Of a DNA stretch of 64,000 nt, positions 27,501-42,500 are shown piece by piece (the stretch's first letter is position 1; each line of letters starts with the position of its first letter). The stretch lies in contig OX365960.1 in NCBI GenBank assembly GCA_947247005.1, positions 19,406,533-19,470,532 of the forward strand. Direction: 5' to 3'. Source of the stretch: Spisula solida (taxonomy: Eukaryota; Mollusca; Bivalvia; Venerida; Mactridae). The translations under genes and the position numbers were made by a program. The notes beneath the pieces were generated by a model. It ran no database searches and was not told the origin of the DNA. It saw only the letters and a program-made list of their open reading frames with translations.

Positions 27501-30500
27501 ATGTGGTCATGTGTTCTTGTTATTGATGTGGTTATGTGTCCTGGTTATTGATGTGGTCATGTGTTATTATTATTGGTGTGGTCATGAGGTCTTGTTCATG
27601 ATGCTGTATTTATGTTGAAGTGTCCTTGTTATTGATGTGGACGTGTTATTGGCGTGTTCTGGCTGTAATTGTCGTCATTGTGTAATTCGAAAGGTCTTGT
27701 TATCATGATTGTCTTGTTATTGACGTTATTGATATAATACATTATTTGTATTTTCATTGATGTAGTCTTGTCATTGAGGGGTCTCGTTGACAATACTGGT
27801 TTGTTACTGACATGTTTTCAAGATGGTGGTCACGTAATTGAGGTTGTATTGTAGATATATTTTGTTTTTTATGACGAGGTACTTTTGTTAGTAACTTTGT
27901 TTAGATTGAAGTGGTCTATAAATTGAAGGATTGTGTTATTGATGTGGTGCTGATTGAAGTGACCTAGTTATTGAAGGGGTATTGATAATAATTTAATCTT
28001 GTTATTGATGGGGTATTGTTATTGATTTGATCTTGTTATTGATTTGATCTTGTTATTGAAGGGGTTTTGTTATTGCTTTGATCTTGTTATTGATTTTATC
28101 TTGTTATTGAAGGGTATTGTTATTGCTTTGATCTTGTTATTGATTTGATCTTGTTATTGAAGGGGTATTGTTATTGCATTGATATTGTTATTGATTTTAT
28201 CTTGTTATTGAAGGGTATTGTTATTGCATTGATCTTGTTATTGATTTGATCTTGTTATTTAAGGTGTATTGTTATTGCATTGATCTTGTTATTGATTTGA
28301 TCTTGTTATTTAAGGTGTATTGTTATTGCATTGATCTTGTTATTGATTTGATCTTGTTATTGAAGGGGTATTGTTATTGTATTAATCTTGTTATTTATTT
28401 GATCTTTTATTGATTTGATCTTGTTATTGAAGAGGTATTATTATTGCTTTGATTTTCTTATTGAAGGGGCATTGGTATTGCTTTGATCTTGTTATTGAAG
28501 GGGTTTTGTTACTGATTTGGTCTTGTTATTGAATATGTATTGTTATTGTTTTTACTTGTCATTGAATGGATGTCGTTATTGCTTTGATATTGCTATTGAT
28601 TTGACCTTGTTATTGATTTGGTCTTGTTCTTAAAGGGTCCTTTTATTGATTTGATTTTGATATTGATTTGATCTTGTTATCGAAGGGGTCTTGTTACTGA
28701 TTATTTGATATTGTTATTGATTTGATCTTGTTATTGCTTTTATATTGAAGGGGTATTTAATGCCTTTGTTATAAAAGGGGTGTTGGTATTGATTTGATCT
28801 GGTTATTGAAGGGGTATTGTTATTGCTTTGATCTTGTTATTGAAGGGGTATTGTTATTGATGGGGTATTGTTATTGCTTTGATCATGTTATTGCTTTGAT
28901 CTTGTTATTGAAGGGGTATTGTTATTGATGGGGTATTGTTATTGCTTTGATCATGTTATTGCTTTGATCTTGTTATTGAAGGGGTATTGTTATTGCTTTG
29001 ATCATGTTATTGCTTTGATCTTGTTATTGAAGGGGTATTGTTATTGCTTTGATCATGTTATTGCTTTGATCTTGTTATTGATGGGGTATTGTTATTGCTT
29101 TGATCATGTTATTGCTTTGATAATGTTATTGAAGGGGTATTGTTATTGCTTTGATCATGTTATTGCTTTGATCTTGTTATTGAAGGGGTATTGTTATTGC
29201 TTTGATCATGTTATTGCTTTGATCTTGTTATTGAAGGGGTATTGTTATTGCTTTGATCTTGTTTTTGAAGGAGTATTGTTATTGCTTTGATATTGTTATT
29301 AAATGGGTATTGTTATTGATTTGATCTTGTTATCGATTCGATCTCGTTATTTAATGGATGTTGTTATTGCTTTGATCTTGTTATTGCTTTGATATTGTTA
29401 TTAAATGGATGTTGTTATTGCTTTGATCTGGTTATTGAAGGTGTATTGGTATTGCTTTGATAGTGTTATTGAAGGCGTATTGGTATTGCTTTGATCTTGT
29501 TATTAATTCGATCTTGTTATTGAAGGCGTATTGTTATTGCTTTGATCTTGTTATTAAAGGCGTATTGGTATTGCTTTGATATTGTTATTGAAGGCGTATT
29601 GTAGGTATACTGTATTCAAATCAAAACGCACACCTGAAAATAACAATCGCATTTTGTTTAGTTCATGATATCCAAAATAATTTTCGAATTTTGCTTTTTT
29701 TGAAAGTCAAGATTTATTTCCCCGAGATTCTGAATGCTTTTTACGCCCACTGATATCTTAGCGATTGCAATTAATTTCACGGCAATTAGTTTATGTAATG
29801 AATGATATGCTAAACGTTTCATTTCTAATAGTGTTTCTGTCTAAATAGTATGGCATGTACTATTGCCGTAGCATATACAGCAAAACAATGATTAAAGACT
29901 TAATTATGACCACCTCAGTTGTTTATCTTGATTTATGTTCTGTCGATTGGAAACAATTTCTTATAGCTCCTATTAAACACTCGCGACACATCATTCATGA
30001 TGGTATAGATCGAAGCAAGGGTATGCGACAGAAATCTGATTTCACTTTCAAATGTATCCACTTGAAACTAAGCATAGTTATTCACTATCACAAGGGGAGT
30101 TCATACAGACAAGGCTGGTAACTCTGTGACCTATATGTATGAGTTATCTGCCCTTGTAACTCTTAGAAATTTGACTCACAGATGAGCAAGGTTACTTTCA
30201 AGTACGAGAAAGTCGAGCGTTCCTCACTCGTAGGCTAATGACCTCAAGCCATACAGAAACGGCCACAGCGCCTAGTCACACGCGCAAGACGTACCCACGG
30301 TACCGTATCCCCTAAAAGGGGACAATTTAAGTACGCCTATATATACTTCATGCCGACCTGCGAATACATCCCGAACGAGCCCGGTGACAAAGATCCGCCC
30401 ATTTTTATTGATAAACGACCCCGAATTAAGGATCCCGAAACTAGCAAACTGTAATCGGCTACCCTTCCGCATAGCATCGGGGTCTATTGGACGGCAGGTC

Positions 30501-33500
30501 TTACAGGTTTTCCTAATGAATGACATGTAATGTTTGGATTCTTAAATAAGTATATTACCATATGAGGTGATTGCAAATGAAAACTACGCTGAAATGAAGT
30601 ACGGGGATATTTTTTACAGCCGCCGTGTAATCATGCCCTCCGTCCGTCTGTCCGCCCATCAGTCTGTACATCCGTCCGTCAGTCCACCCGTCAAAAAATA
30701 TTGATCCTGGAATAACTAAAATAGTTTCCAAGTTAGATTTATGAAACTTGGAATGTGGATAGGGGGCAATAAGGGGATTATACACGTCTAAAAATATTTT
30801 GATTTCAACAAAAAATGTGGTTACTTTGGCAACAGAAACATTGAAAATGGATTCAAACGGATAGGGGACTTCTGTATTGCTTGCAATTCTTAATGACTTG
30901 TTGAATAAGGATTGGTATGATGTATTTAATTAATGATTAATTATTTCGAACCGTATCAATTCTTCTATGACGTAAATCATTAATTATCAAGTCAAATATC
31001 AAAACTCACGATAAGCCAATCACCGATAAAATAAAAATCCGTTATATTCAACTGATAACTTTTATCACAATTTCCATTTTTCCCAGTAAAATTTATCGGG
31101 CGTATATTCTCTTAATTTTTTTATTTCGTTGCATGTATTTTCGCGCGCTATTTATGTCGATAAACCCGATAATTTGATAAAAATCGATAACATATTTCTA
31201 TATGCGATATAATATTTAGATATATTTAGATAAACTTGTTATACTATTTAGAAACATTTTAGAATATAAAAAGCCAAGATCAGACTCAACTGGGCGTTTA
31301 AAGTTATCAAAACCAAGCGTCTGTTGGAGTGGTTTCTTCTAGTAGGCTAAACAGACGATATTTGCTGTTCCTCGACTTAGCAGGTGGTTTGCTAATTACC
31401 CAATATTGATAACTAAGAAACCAATTGATCGAATAGTTAAGATTTTATGAATTTTGAAGTATTTCCACATTCAAACATAGAATCTATATAATTATATATT
31501 TAATGTTTGAATGCTTCTTCAAGTGGAATTCCACGCAAACGTTTTGGAACTCAGCTGAACGCGTTGGCTGAACGCGGATTTATGCACGAATGAGAAAATT
31601 ATGTCGGTTAATTTTATCTTAATGTCTAATTTGATTTCAATTATTTGTAAAGAAGCAGACAAATTCAGTCCATAGTAAACCAGTTCTTTTCTGAACCTTA
31701 ACTACTATTGATCTAACAAAAAATGTTTAACGTTATAAGTGGATGACACAAGAGATAGGAAAAAACTGGAATTTTCTTGTTTTCTTATTTTCTCCATTTG
31801 CAGAACAAAGTCATTTATAACTTTAATAATTTTAAAATTATCTTCGGATGAAAGAATCGCCCATTATAGGCAGTGCCTTAGTTCATATCAAAATGAGTTC
31901 AGGCTATGTACAGCGTTCTTATCATAACTGGTTTTGGCTAATCGGTTCTCCTACGATTGACTGCATAGGAACTCTAGACTATAACTCTCGTACGGCAAAG
32001 TTCTATCTTAAAATTTCCAAGGGAAACAACTCGTGTGTGTTTCTAATGACGTCATGACGTCGCAACTTGTCATTTTAGCACTACGTCGTTATTTATACTT
32101 TCTACAAAATCTTTACTTTAAGACCTTTATATTGATAAACTCTTAATATTAGATACTTTTTTCGTTGAGTAAGAAAGATTTTTAGAACATGCTGTACGAC
32201 TTAAAAAAGAGTGATAACATTTTTCTACGGTATTTCTGGAGGCTGTATGTACACTCAGAAATTACATGCGCTAAATTCATTCATATAATATATGCATTTA
32301 TCTTACGTACACCAAACGTCTAGACAATTTGTTTACTAAGTATCTGTCATGTGTAATGGAAGAACCACTGTTTCTATGACCGACCAATTGTCATCTCTCG
32401 CTGTGTACTCCTCCAGATTTACACCAGAAAAACTGAAAGCAAAATCTGAATGCACGATTTGGGCGACTACCTTTGTCGACATGTTAATATACCCGTACTT
32501 TTACCTGGGTATAATTAAGTATGATATAAAAACAGTACATATTTACCGTTATTTCCGTGTTACTAGTTTACAATTATCTAAGAGATATAAAAATCCTCAT
32601 TCCTTCCATCTTTTATGCTTATTATTATAACCCGTGTACTATGAAAGTTGTATTTAAGATCCTAAGAAGTAAGATAGATCAAACGGAGCAATGGGCTACC
32701 GTATATCTGGTCATTTCCACGGGATGCAAATTTTCGCTGATTTACCGATGTGTTAAATTTCGCGGACCACATTTTCGCGGAAGTCTTACCGCATGTTTTG
32801 AACAAACACATATTTATACGTATATATATTTATATTTTTATGATGTTTTGCACCGGTATGGTATGCAATTTTCAGATGTATTAAATATTGCGAATTTCAA
32901 TTTCCGCGAAAATTAGAAACACACGAACAATACTTGTGTTCGTGTATTTACATTTTTGTTTTCCAAGGGCTTATGGACTCCAGGTACGCTACACATTCTA
33001 GATATTTTCGCACTTATGTCAATGAATTGGGTATTAGCATATCATAAAAATACCATATTTTTATTACAATGAGTGTAATGGCAAAATGAGTGTTTGTTCT
33101 TCGTCAGAGTAGGGAAACAAGATGTTACCAGGCGGGTTCTATAATCAAAAAGATTATATTAAGTCAGACAGGGAAGGCAGCACTCAACTTACCCAGCCGA
33201 GCACAGAAAACATTAAAACACACAAAGCACAATGCCCAACTAAACAAGCGCATATCCGCCCCAAGTCCAAGCTGTCGAAAAGTATAATAAATTTAAACAA
33301 GCTGAATGACCCAGTAGAAAAGATTCAGCAAACAAAAGGCGGAAAGTATACAGATGAACTATCGTTAAGTCGAACAGTGTCTTAAGTCGAAGTTTATCGA
33401 AAATCCGGAGTGCATAAAACATTTACGCACATTTACGTAAAAACAGCTTAGATAGAATTTTATATAAATCAAAATGTTATCAGCTTAATACACCAACATG

Positions 33501-36500
33501 AAACAATGCCAAAATATCGACATGGTACTTGGTGACGACCTCCGCATATCTAGGTACGCGACCTAATTAATACATAATTGATATAAAAAAAGCTATCGGG
33601 ATCGGCCTGTAATGAATATTTCATGAGCGATTGCCTCCCAAAGATATGTACTGATAACCAAACATCGTGGTATGTTTAAACCCTGCTACCTTTGAAACAC
33701 GGACATAACTGGTAGAGTTAAGAAGATGCTCCATTGGAAACTCTAAAGGTAGAAAAAATCAATGCAAGATATAAGGTACGGTAATTACGTGGTACGAGAT
33801 TGCAGGTACGATAATTACGAGGTATGAAGAGGTTACAATTTTGATAACCTCGAAAAGAGGATAAAATAATTATCAGTTTCGGCTTGGTACCTTGCTCGTG
33901 GCACATGGTTCTATGCTATACGGGGATAATAACTCAAATATTGTTTCGAAATTGTATGTACATAATTATTAAACAAGGCTTATTGTGGAACATGGTGTCT
34001 GATTGCAGCGATCAATGTTTTATGCATACTGCTACCAACTAACATGAATGGTAAGGATTACAGTATCGTCGGCAACCACAAGTAATCGGACTTGTGGAAG
34101 AGTTGAGTGAAGACATAATGCGTTACAATTACTTCAAATATTATTACGAAATTTTCATGTGAACATCATTTGTGAGGAACATTTGTTGGAACATGGAATG
34201 TGTTATATCTAATACAGTGTTTTTCGTGAACTACTACGTAGCATGAACAAGATGTGTGAACTATTTCGGGAATATTGAATGATTATTTCTCAAACATTAT
34301 TACGAAACTTTCATGGGTACCTAACTATTATAGAAGTCTAAGTGTGAACACCTTTTTGTATTTGAAGCATTTCGGACACACTGAGTGATACATATGCACA
34401 GTGTATAAACGAGTCAACTTCCGGTTATCGCAATAAGGAGTACACGTTGAATTGTAAAGTATTGCAATAAGTCGTACAGTGATAGGAAATCACCGAATGT
34501 TTCAATCACAATAAGTCATACAAGTTGAAATGTACAGTATCCCAATAAGTCGTACAGTGATTTGGTTTATACGCGATGAAATGTAATTAAATCTACTCAA
34601 ACAGCATTCAGAAATGTCCATGTGTACATACTTTTTTTTAAAAGTAAGTTTGGAACTAAGTCACTTTGTAGCATACTGCTATCACATTGAGTTATAGATA
34701 TCCAGATTATGCCATTGACGTGAGTGAAACATTTCGGACATTCCGCTTCTTACAAAGGACTGACCGCGTTTGCTATATAGGTAAAACATTTTTTTAAATT
34801 TTGCTTATGTGTTTGTCGCTGTTGTTTGTAAAATTGGCGTACCTTGCTTCCATGCTTGGTCAGTTACGTTCATTTTTGTATGAAAATATTCTGAAATGAA
34901 TCTAAGATTTTATTTGTCCAGCGCGATCCCTTGCGAGCATGTATTATGTATTAGATAAAGCGCATCGTGTATATAAGGCTATTAGGTTATATAAGTTTCG
35001 CGATACAAAAAACAAATAAAACACTTCTTATTATAATATGTGTTGGCTAGATAGCTTTTATGATCCTAACCAATAAGCAAACGTAATTGTGAAGGGGTTC
35101 CTGTTTTGATTTTGAATCGCAATTAATTGCACTGGTGTTATAAATACTTGTATCACAAATATCTTTTTGAATAGTCATGTGAAAAACTTGTCACGATCGA
35201 ATTACAAACTATTTATTGCTTTTTCATCAGTGTTTTTAAAATGGACGCTTCCCATTGGCTTAAGGAAATCATGTGGTATTTGAGTATGTGATCGATTGTT
35301 TCTAATACGTGTATTTGTATATTTGGTACATGTACAACATAATTAAAAGCTGGATGACAACCTGTTGGATATATAATTTACATTTTCTATCAACTCTGTC
35401 AGGTCCATTATATCTTGCAATCTCAATCTACAAAGTACAGGGTGGCGGACTAGCACGCAACTACCCGAGCTTGTCTGTTGAGTTTGCACGATGTCAAATA
35501 GTAAGCATTGGTCTCCAAAATGCACTTTACAAATCCTTGAATGAACCCTTCCCTTGGTGTAGTTGAAGCAAGTGCACTTTACAAAACAGTATGCATTTTT
35601 CTAATAGACTCGGAAAAGCTTAACAGTGTGTATAATTGCATAACGAGCAACGCCTTAACACAATTTTCTTTGCTATTTAAGAAGAATGTTGCAAGGTAAG
35701 CTCGCGTGAACAATTCTGTCTCAGACTAATTCTTAATTATAAACCGCCAAGTCTGCATCAAGAAAGCTCAGCAGTAATTCGGCTAACCACCAGTGCGTTG
35801 ACTTTAAAACGTAGTTAATAGATGCCATGGTTTATCTACCCGGATACATGAATTGTGCAGCTGATATTTGTAGTTGTTTAGAAACATAAAAATTATATCA
35901 TAACTAAGTTATTTTCGAACCTGGCATAATGGCTAAATTAATGATTACAGATGTTCCGGCTAGAAAAGATAACACTTGTCATAAAGGTAACAAACAATTT
36001 GTTAGCTATAATAAACACACAACGGAATTATGGCGAGCATCATGACAAACTGTACTTAGGTAATCCTCAAAGAAATTTGAACTCGTAGCCTACCAGAGAA
36101 ATCGTTTCCTGTAACGGTGCGATTACCGAGTTGGCTGTTGACTGAGAGGATGCACTGGGCGCCGTAACAACAACTGCTGTTTATATAGCAGCTGTCCTAT
36201 CTCCACTAGGGAATAATATGTTGCATAACAAACGTTTTCTGTGATATAAAATTAAGTATAATCAGTTCACGTCGCGTGTACCAAACATGGTGGTCCGTCT
36301 GCTGATTAGAGGGTTCACATCGCGAAAGAGGATAGTGGGTTCATCCAGACCGCGGGATGTACTAATGACGTTAGAAAGGTACTTGTATATATCCCTTGTT
36401 GTCTGGAGTATAATTTGTTAGGGAAGCTCCTGAAGTGGTTGGCCTATTGTCTGAGTGGTGTGACAAGGTAACCCGGCAGTGTGGGGAAAAATCCTAATGT

Positions 36501-39500
36501 TAACTAGAGAATATCTGATGAGGAAAAGGATCATATTCTCTCGTCAATGAAATGTTACAGTTGTATACATTCCTGTACATGTTGTTGTATGAACATTCTC
36601 GTTCACCAGAGTATGCTCCATCCGAAACATAGTCTGGAGAACTTGACTAGCCACTGATGTATGAGGATGTTGGATGAATAGCTAAGGAACATTTATTGTC
36701 GTTGTAAGAATGTGATCAGCCTTATGTGACGAAGCACTCGAAGAAGAATGAGAAAGTAAGAACATGTGTGTTGTCAAGGGTTGTCAGTTAGTTGTATGAC
36801 TGTGTGAGAAGATGGTAGGACAACCAACTCAGTTGCGTTCATTTTTGTATGAAAATATTCTGAAATGAAACTAAGTTCTTTTTCGTCCAGCGCGATCCCT
36901 TGCGAGCATTTATTATATATTAGATAAAGCGCATCATGTATATTAGGCTATGAGGTTATATAAGTTTCGCGATACAAAAACAAATAAAACACTTCTTATT
37001 ATAATATATGTTGGCTAGATAGCTTTTATGATCCTTACTAATAAGCAAACGTAATTGTGAAGGGGTTCCTGTTTTGATTTTGAATCGCAATTAATTGCAC
37101 TGGTGTTATAAATACTTGTATCACAAAATCTTTTTTGAATAATCATGTGAACTAACTTGTATATTATATAATTTCAAAATCTGTCATAGAATCTCGCCAC
37201 AAGTCTCAAATCTAAAGTGGTTATAAAAAGATTAATTACAAATTGATCTTCCTGCACGTGTTTCAAACCGGAAGTGTTATATTTATTTTTGGGGGTTGGG
37301 GCTCACCCTGTCGCCAATTAAAGTATATGTTTGTAACGTTTTTTTTGTTCCGGAAGTTAGTTTTTAAACATTTTTGTTTGACGTTCAGGGTTATCTATGT
37401 TATTTAAGGAAGTTATGAGCTAAGTCATCTGACTCGTTAATTGTTTTTTACACTAAGTTTGTTCCGGTTATTTCGTTTTTAAAAGCTTTTTGTATGAGGG
37501 TTTGTTTTTATATTTTCTACTAAATTAATGTATATTTACGAATCAGATCCGTGATGTGATGTATTTGTTGATAATAAAAGAGATTTAACATACACAAATT
37601 CGTATTAGTGGTTAACAGCTTGGTATATTTGTAAAAGGGAGGTCCACAAATTGTATTTTCTATGCAAATTTTAGACATACGAGCTTGGTCATTTTCAATC
37701 ATTCCAATGCAATTGTAATACAATTTGTTCAAAGTCGGTTTATGAACAAAATATCACGTCATAAACAGAAAAGTCCTGATACAACCATATGCCACTGTGC
37801 TTTTAAAAGAATTATCTGCCCATGACAAGTCAACTATTGTTTTTCTTCCAATTTATTCCCAATGCAATTGTAATAGAATTTGTTCAAAGTCCATATATGA
37901 ACAAAGTATCATGTCATAAACAGAAAACTAAGATATCACCATAAGTTACAGTGCTTGTGTATGAGTTATCTGCTATTGAAACTTGCGTTTTTCTTCAAAT
38001 TCGTTCCCAATACAATGTAATATAATGTGTTCAAACTTGTTATATGAACATAGTAGCAGTCATAAGCAGAAAAATGCAGATACTACAATAAGTCACAGTT
38101 CTTGTGTATGAGTTATATGCCCTTGATAAAGAGCATTTTTCTTCATTCCCAATATAATGTACATGTAATGTAATTTGTACAAACTTGGTATATGAACATA
38201 GTATCATGCAGTAAACAGAAGTACAAAGTACCACTATAAGTGACAATGCTTGTGTATGAGTTATCTACTCTTGAAACTGGGGTTTTTCTTCAAATTCGTT
38301 CCTAGTACAATGTAACATAATTTGTTCAAACTTGGTGTGTTCAAACTTGGTGTGTTCAAACTTGGTGTGTTCAAACTTTTCAAACTTGGTGTGTTTAAAC
38401 TTGGTGTGTTCAAACTTGGTGTGTTTAAACTTGGTGTGTTCAAACTTGGTGTGTTCAAACTTGGTGTGTTCAAACTTGGTGTATAAACACATATTATCAT
38501 GTCATAAACAGAAAAGTATAGGTCAGCCATAAGTCACAGTGTTCGTTTATGAGTTATCTGCCCTTGACAACAAGCGTTTTTCTTCAAAGTTGCGTATCTC
38601 ACACCAAACAGCCGTGGACACCTTTAGATAGTTAACTATCCTGTATAAATAATGTGGTACCTAACTGCTGGAAGCTATTATATATTTGTTGTCTAACATC
38701 GCCTACCTGTATAAATAGATCATTCATAGTTCGTTAAAGCATGATACATAATTAACAAACGCTCCACTAACCTGGCATCTACTTGTACCTGATCAAGTAT
38801 ACCGTTGTAAAATCAGATATTTTCTCGGGGTATTGATTTTCGCTATAAGCCAGTGTATCAACTCCATGTGACTTTTGGCTACAGGTCTAAGATCAAATAT
38901 TAGATATATTTAAGCAGTTGCGCCGTTTTGTCCAGCACCCTGTGAAACCTGTATTTTCTGTGCCGTTTTGTCCAGCACCCTGTGAAACCTTTATTTTCTG
39001 TGCCGTTTTGTCCAGCACCCTGTGAAACCTGTATTTTCTGTGCCGTTTTGTCCAGCACCCTGTTAAAACTGTATTTTCTGTGCCGTTTTGTCCTGCACGC
39101 TGTGAAACCTTGGAAAATACAGGTTTCACAGGGTGCTGGTCAAAACGGCAATGCTGCTATAAAAGATCTTATATTATTTCCTGGAAAGCAAATAATTACC
39201 CTTAGCATGGTGTATAATTCATAGAAATCGATGAAAAAATAATTTAATACTTACGGCTATTTTTGTTTTCAAAGTTGAGCACATTTCGTCTAGGACCTGT
39301 AGCCAATAGCCACGTGGTATTGCTACACTGTTATCGTAATACCTATTTTTCGCGAAAATATAACCTCGTGAACTGCAACAACGGTTATAAAAATACAGGA
39401 TATTCATAACGTTTCAGTTCTTTCTGAAGTTTGAAAATCGCGAATATTTAACATCGCGAACTAGAGCAACCCGGTCTAATTTCGACACCCGGCTATTATC

Positions 39501-42500
39501 GACACCTTTAACATATACGTTGCAATTACTAACAAAATATGAATAGGGCAGTGAAAGTTTCATACCTGACGTCATCTATGATGTCATTCAGAAAATCATA
39601 TCTCGCGCAAATTTCAGATTATACAGTATACATTATATACTTGTAATACTCGTACACTTAACACGCTATCACCTCGCGTGTTATTTACGATACCTGTATC
39701 CTAATGGAAGCAGAACAGATAAACGGACACCACAGGGTCAGCGGGAGGAATGTTTTGAAGTTAGGCTATAATATCGACATGAACGATTGATCTGGGCAAC
39801 TTTCACAGCCACAGTCTGATAGCCCGATAGATATATACAGGGTGTTAAAAAGTTCGTTCTCAATAGTTTATTTTTCTGATGTCAGTAGAAAATAAATTTT
39901 TCAGGTTAAATTTTAGAGGGTTCTGCGAATAAAATATTCAGGTTAAATTCAGGGTAAATTTCAGAGGGTTCTATTCATGTTCTTATCTTTCTGGCATTAA
40001 ATGTATTTAAAGTGTACACTGCGTACATACATATAGTTCAGGGCTGGGATTCACAAAGCATCTTAAGTGAAAACTTAAATATTTTGACTTAAGTCAATAA
40101 TTTGTGCAGCTCATATTTCCCACAATTTGAAAAATAATCCATGTTTTCTTAGTGAATATAATAGCTGTTTACATAATGCTTCAAAACTATGCAATATATT
40201 AAGCATGTTGATTTTCTTGTTTAGCTGATACACTTTAGAAAAAATTAAGATTTTAAGAAATTTCTAAGTTTTCTGCTAAGATGCTTTGTGAATACCAGCC
40301 CTGATAAAATTTAGTACGAATTTAAATTTTGGAAACAAACTTTTATAACACCCTGTATAGTATACTTTAGATACTTGCATCTATGTGCGTTAATTAAGAT
40401 ACATTCCTACCTAGAGTTATTTCAATCAACACACGCTGGCTGATACTAAATTGATAGGTTCGATTCCGTCTATGCATTTTAGACTGTGCTTCGAACCGTG
40501 GCCCTTGCTGGTTTTCATTAACATGATATCTTTATTTTCCTGAAATGATCTCAGATACACGTGACCCTTCGGTGTTTTAACGTTTCTATCAGAAATTAAG
40601 CAATTAAATATGAAAGCCAACAATGAAATAGCATTACTCTTTAAAATACACGTATAAATCCATTATTCAGGTTAGTCAATTGTTTATAACACTGTTTGTA
40701 TACGGAATAAGTGACAGGCCTAAATAAATGGACTAGTAAACCACATCAGACTTGCACGAGCATATTAAGCTTTACAAAGCTCGTATATTCAGACAATACA
40801 AACAGATTCAATGTTGACGTTTTTAAATATATCATTTAAACAATACGGTGAAGAGACCAGTGAATTGTGCGTCCCTTTAAAAGAGACCGTCGTAAAATGT
40901 ATTCAAAGCATGGTCGTTCATGTTCAATTTCGGTCTGAACATTGAGAGAAAAAAGCTCTTAAATTGTTTTTAAGTTGATAAAACAATGGATTATTCCATT
41001 CAATTGTTTGAAATCTATTTCCAACGATACTTCATGAAGCAAACATTCATGAAAAAAACATAGGAATAACTTTGTCCCAAAGTACTTTATAAACTAAACA
41101 TTCATGATAAAACGTACGTGTATTGACATGTTCTAAATCACTGGCTCTTATAAACACTTTGTTGATTCCATAAAAAAACTAGCATTCCGTCATGAATTCT
41201 CATAACCTTGAAACATGCACCTTCTGAAGCACTTTCTGCAAGATCTGGGAAACAATTTGTTCCGCCCGATTAACGTCACCAAGATTGTTTCTATAAATAG
41301 CGCAATTTCGTAGCATTTTACGGAAATGTTTTCTTTTTTCGTACGATTTAACAAATTATACAAAAGATACTAACAATTCGGTCAGGGAACGCAACAAACA
41401 GAAACAATAGAGCACTACACGCACTCTAGGACCGCTTAAATAGAAAAAAAACAAAGATTACTAGTCACAAGTTAAAAAAACAAAAAGATGAGTGTAAACA
41501 AAATGAAAAGTTATGTTAATTCTATCCGATGGCCAGTTGGTCTAGTCAATTTTATTTGAATATATGTTATCAAACGGAACAGTAACTTGTTCTTTAGTAA
41601 GAAATATTTGGCAGTTCAAGGACTTGGCTATGTAACAACACAATTTGCTCTACTCTGAAGTCAAATGAGGAAGTATCGGGTGAAAATAGTGCGTTCTTAC
41701 AACTGGGCCAATCTGGCAATTGACAATAAGGCACAGAAGGCCGGTAATGGGTTCTTTCCATAGTCACATAGTTTGTAATCCTAACTACTCGTACATGAAA
41801 ATAAAAAATACATACCATGCAGAAACAATAGACTTTCTCGGTCTCTCCCTTTCTGCACACAGTAAACTGGTACTGTAGTCTCGGACGGACTCAAGAGCTA
41901 CATTTTATGCTCCTCCTAGACGAAGTGTTGAAAGCAGCTTTCTGACAACGAAGCCTTACCATTGGTCAGTTTTAAGGCTGAACTAAGAATCAACCAATCA
42001 AACGCCTCGGTTTGAGACTGAAACTTCAAGATAGTGTTACAACCTCTGTGTCCGATAATAGGTTCAATGTTAAATATACCCCCACCCCATCAAGTGGTTA
42101 AGAATTTCTCGGAACCGGTAGATGAAGATGCCTCAGGTAATGAACCGAACTATAAATATTGTGTCTATATACTCCCAGGATACTTAGAATATACTCGGAA
42201 TTATAATATATAAATCAATTAACTGACCATTCTGGCAGAGAGCAGCCGCATGGGGCCTCGTTTAACACACTCCTCACCTGTTAAAATAGTACAGTTAATC
42301 ATTTACAAGCCACTTGTGGGTATTTCACCTTTCCAAATGTTACTGATGGTATCTCTACCGATTCTTTTGAAGTCCGAACGATATTTTGTAGATTTCTGGC
42401 ATGTGTTTTGTAAAAACGATTGCATACACCTTTCCGAACGGTTGTTCGTGTTATTGTTGAAGTATTTAAATCAAACCAGGTGTTTGTAATAAACAATTCA

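Noticed and set aside
28919..29290. 123-codon open frame with repeated YCYCFDHVIALILL peptide
   Set aside because: It lies wholly in the 17-bp satellite and stays open because the 51-bp unit is a multiple of three.
38261..38532. Frames repeating NTPSL, HTKFE or NLVCS
   Set aside because: Products of the nested 15-bp array.
38893..39224. Frames over the 40-bp repeat, for example GAGQNGTEN-type peptides
   Set aside because: Repeat artefact within a foldback element.
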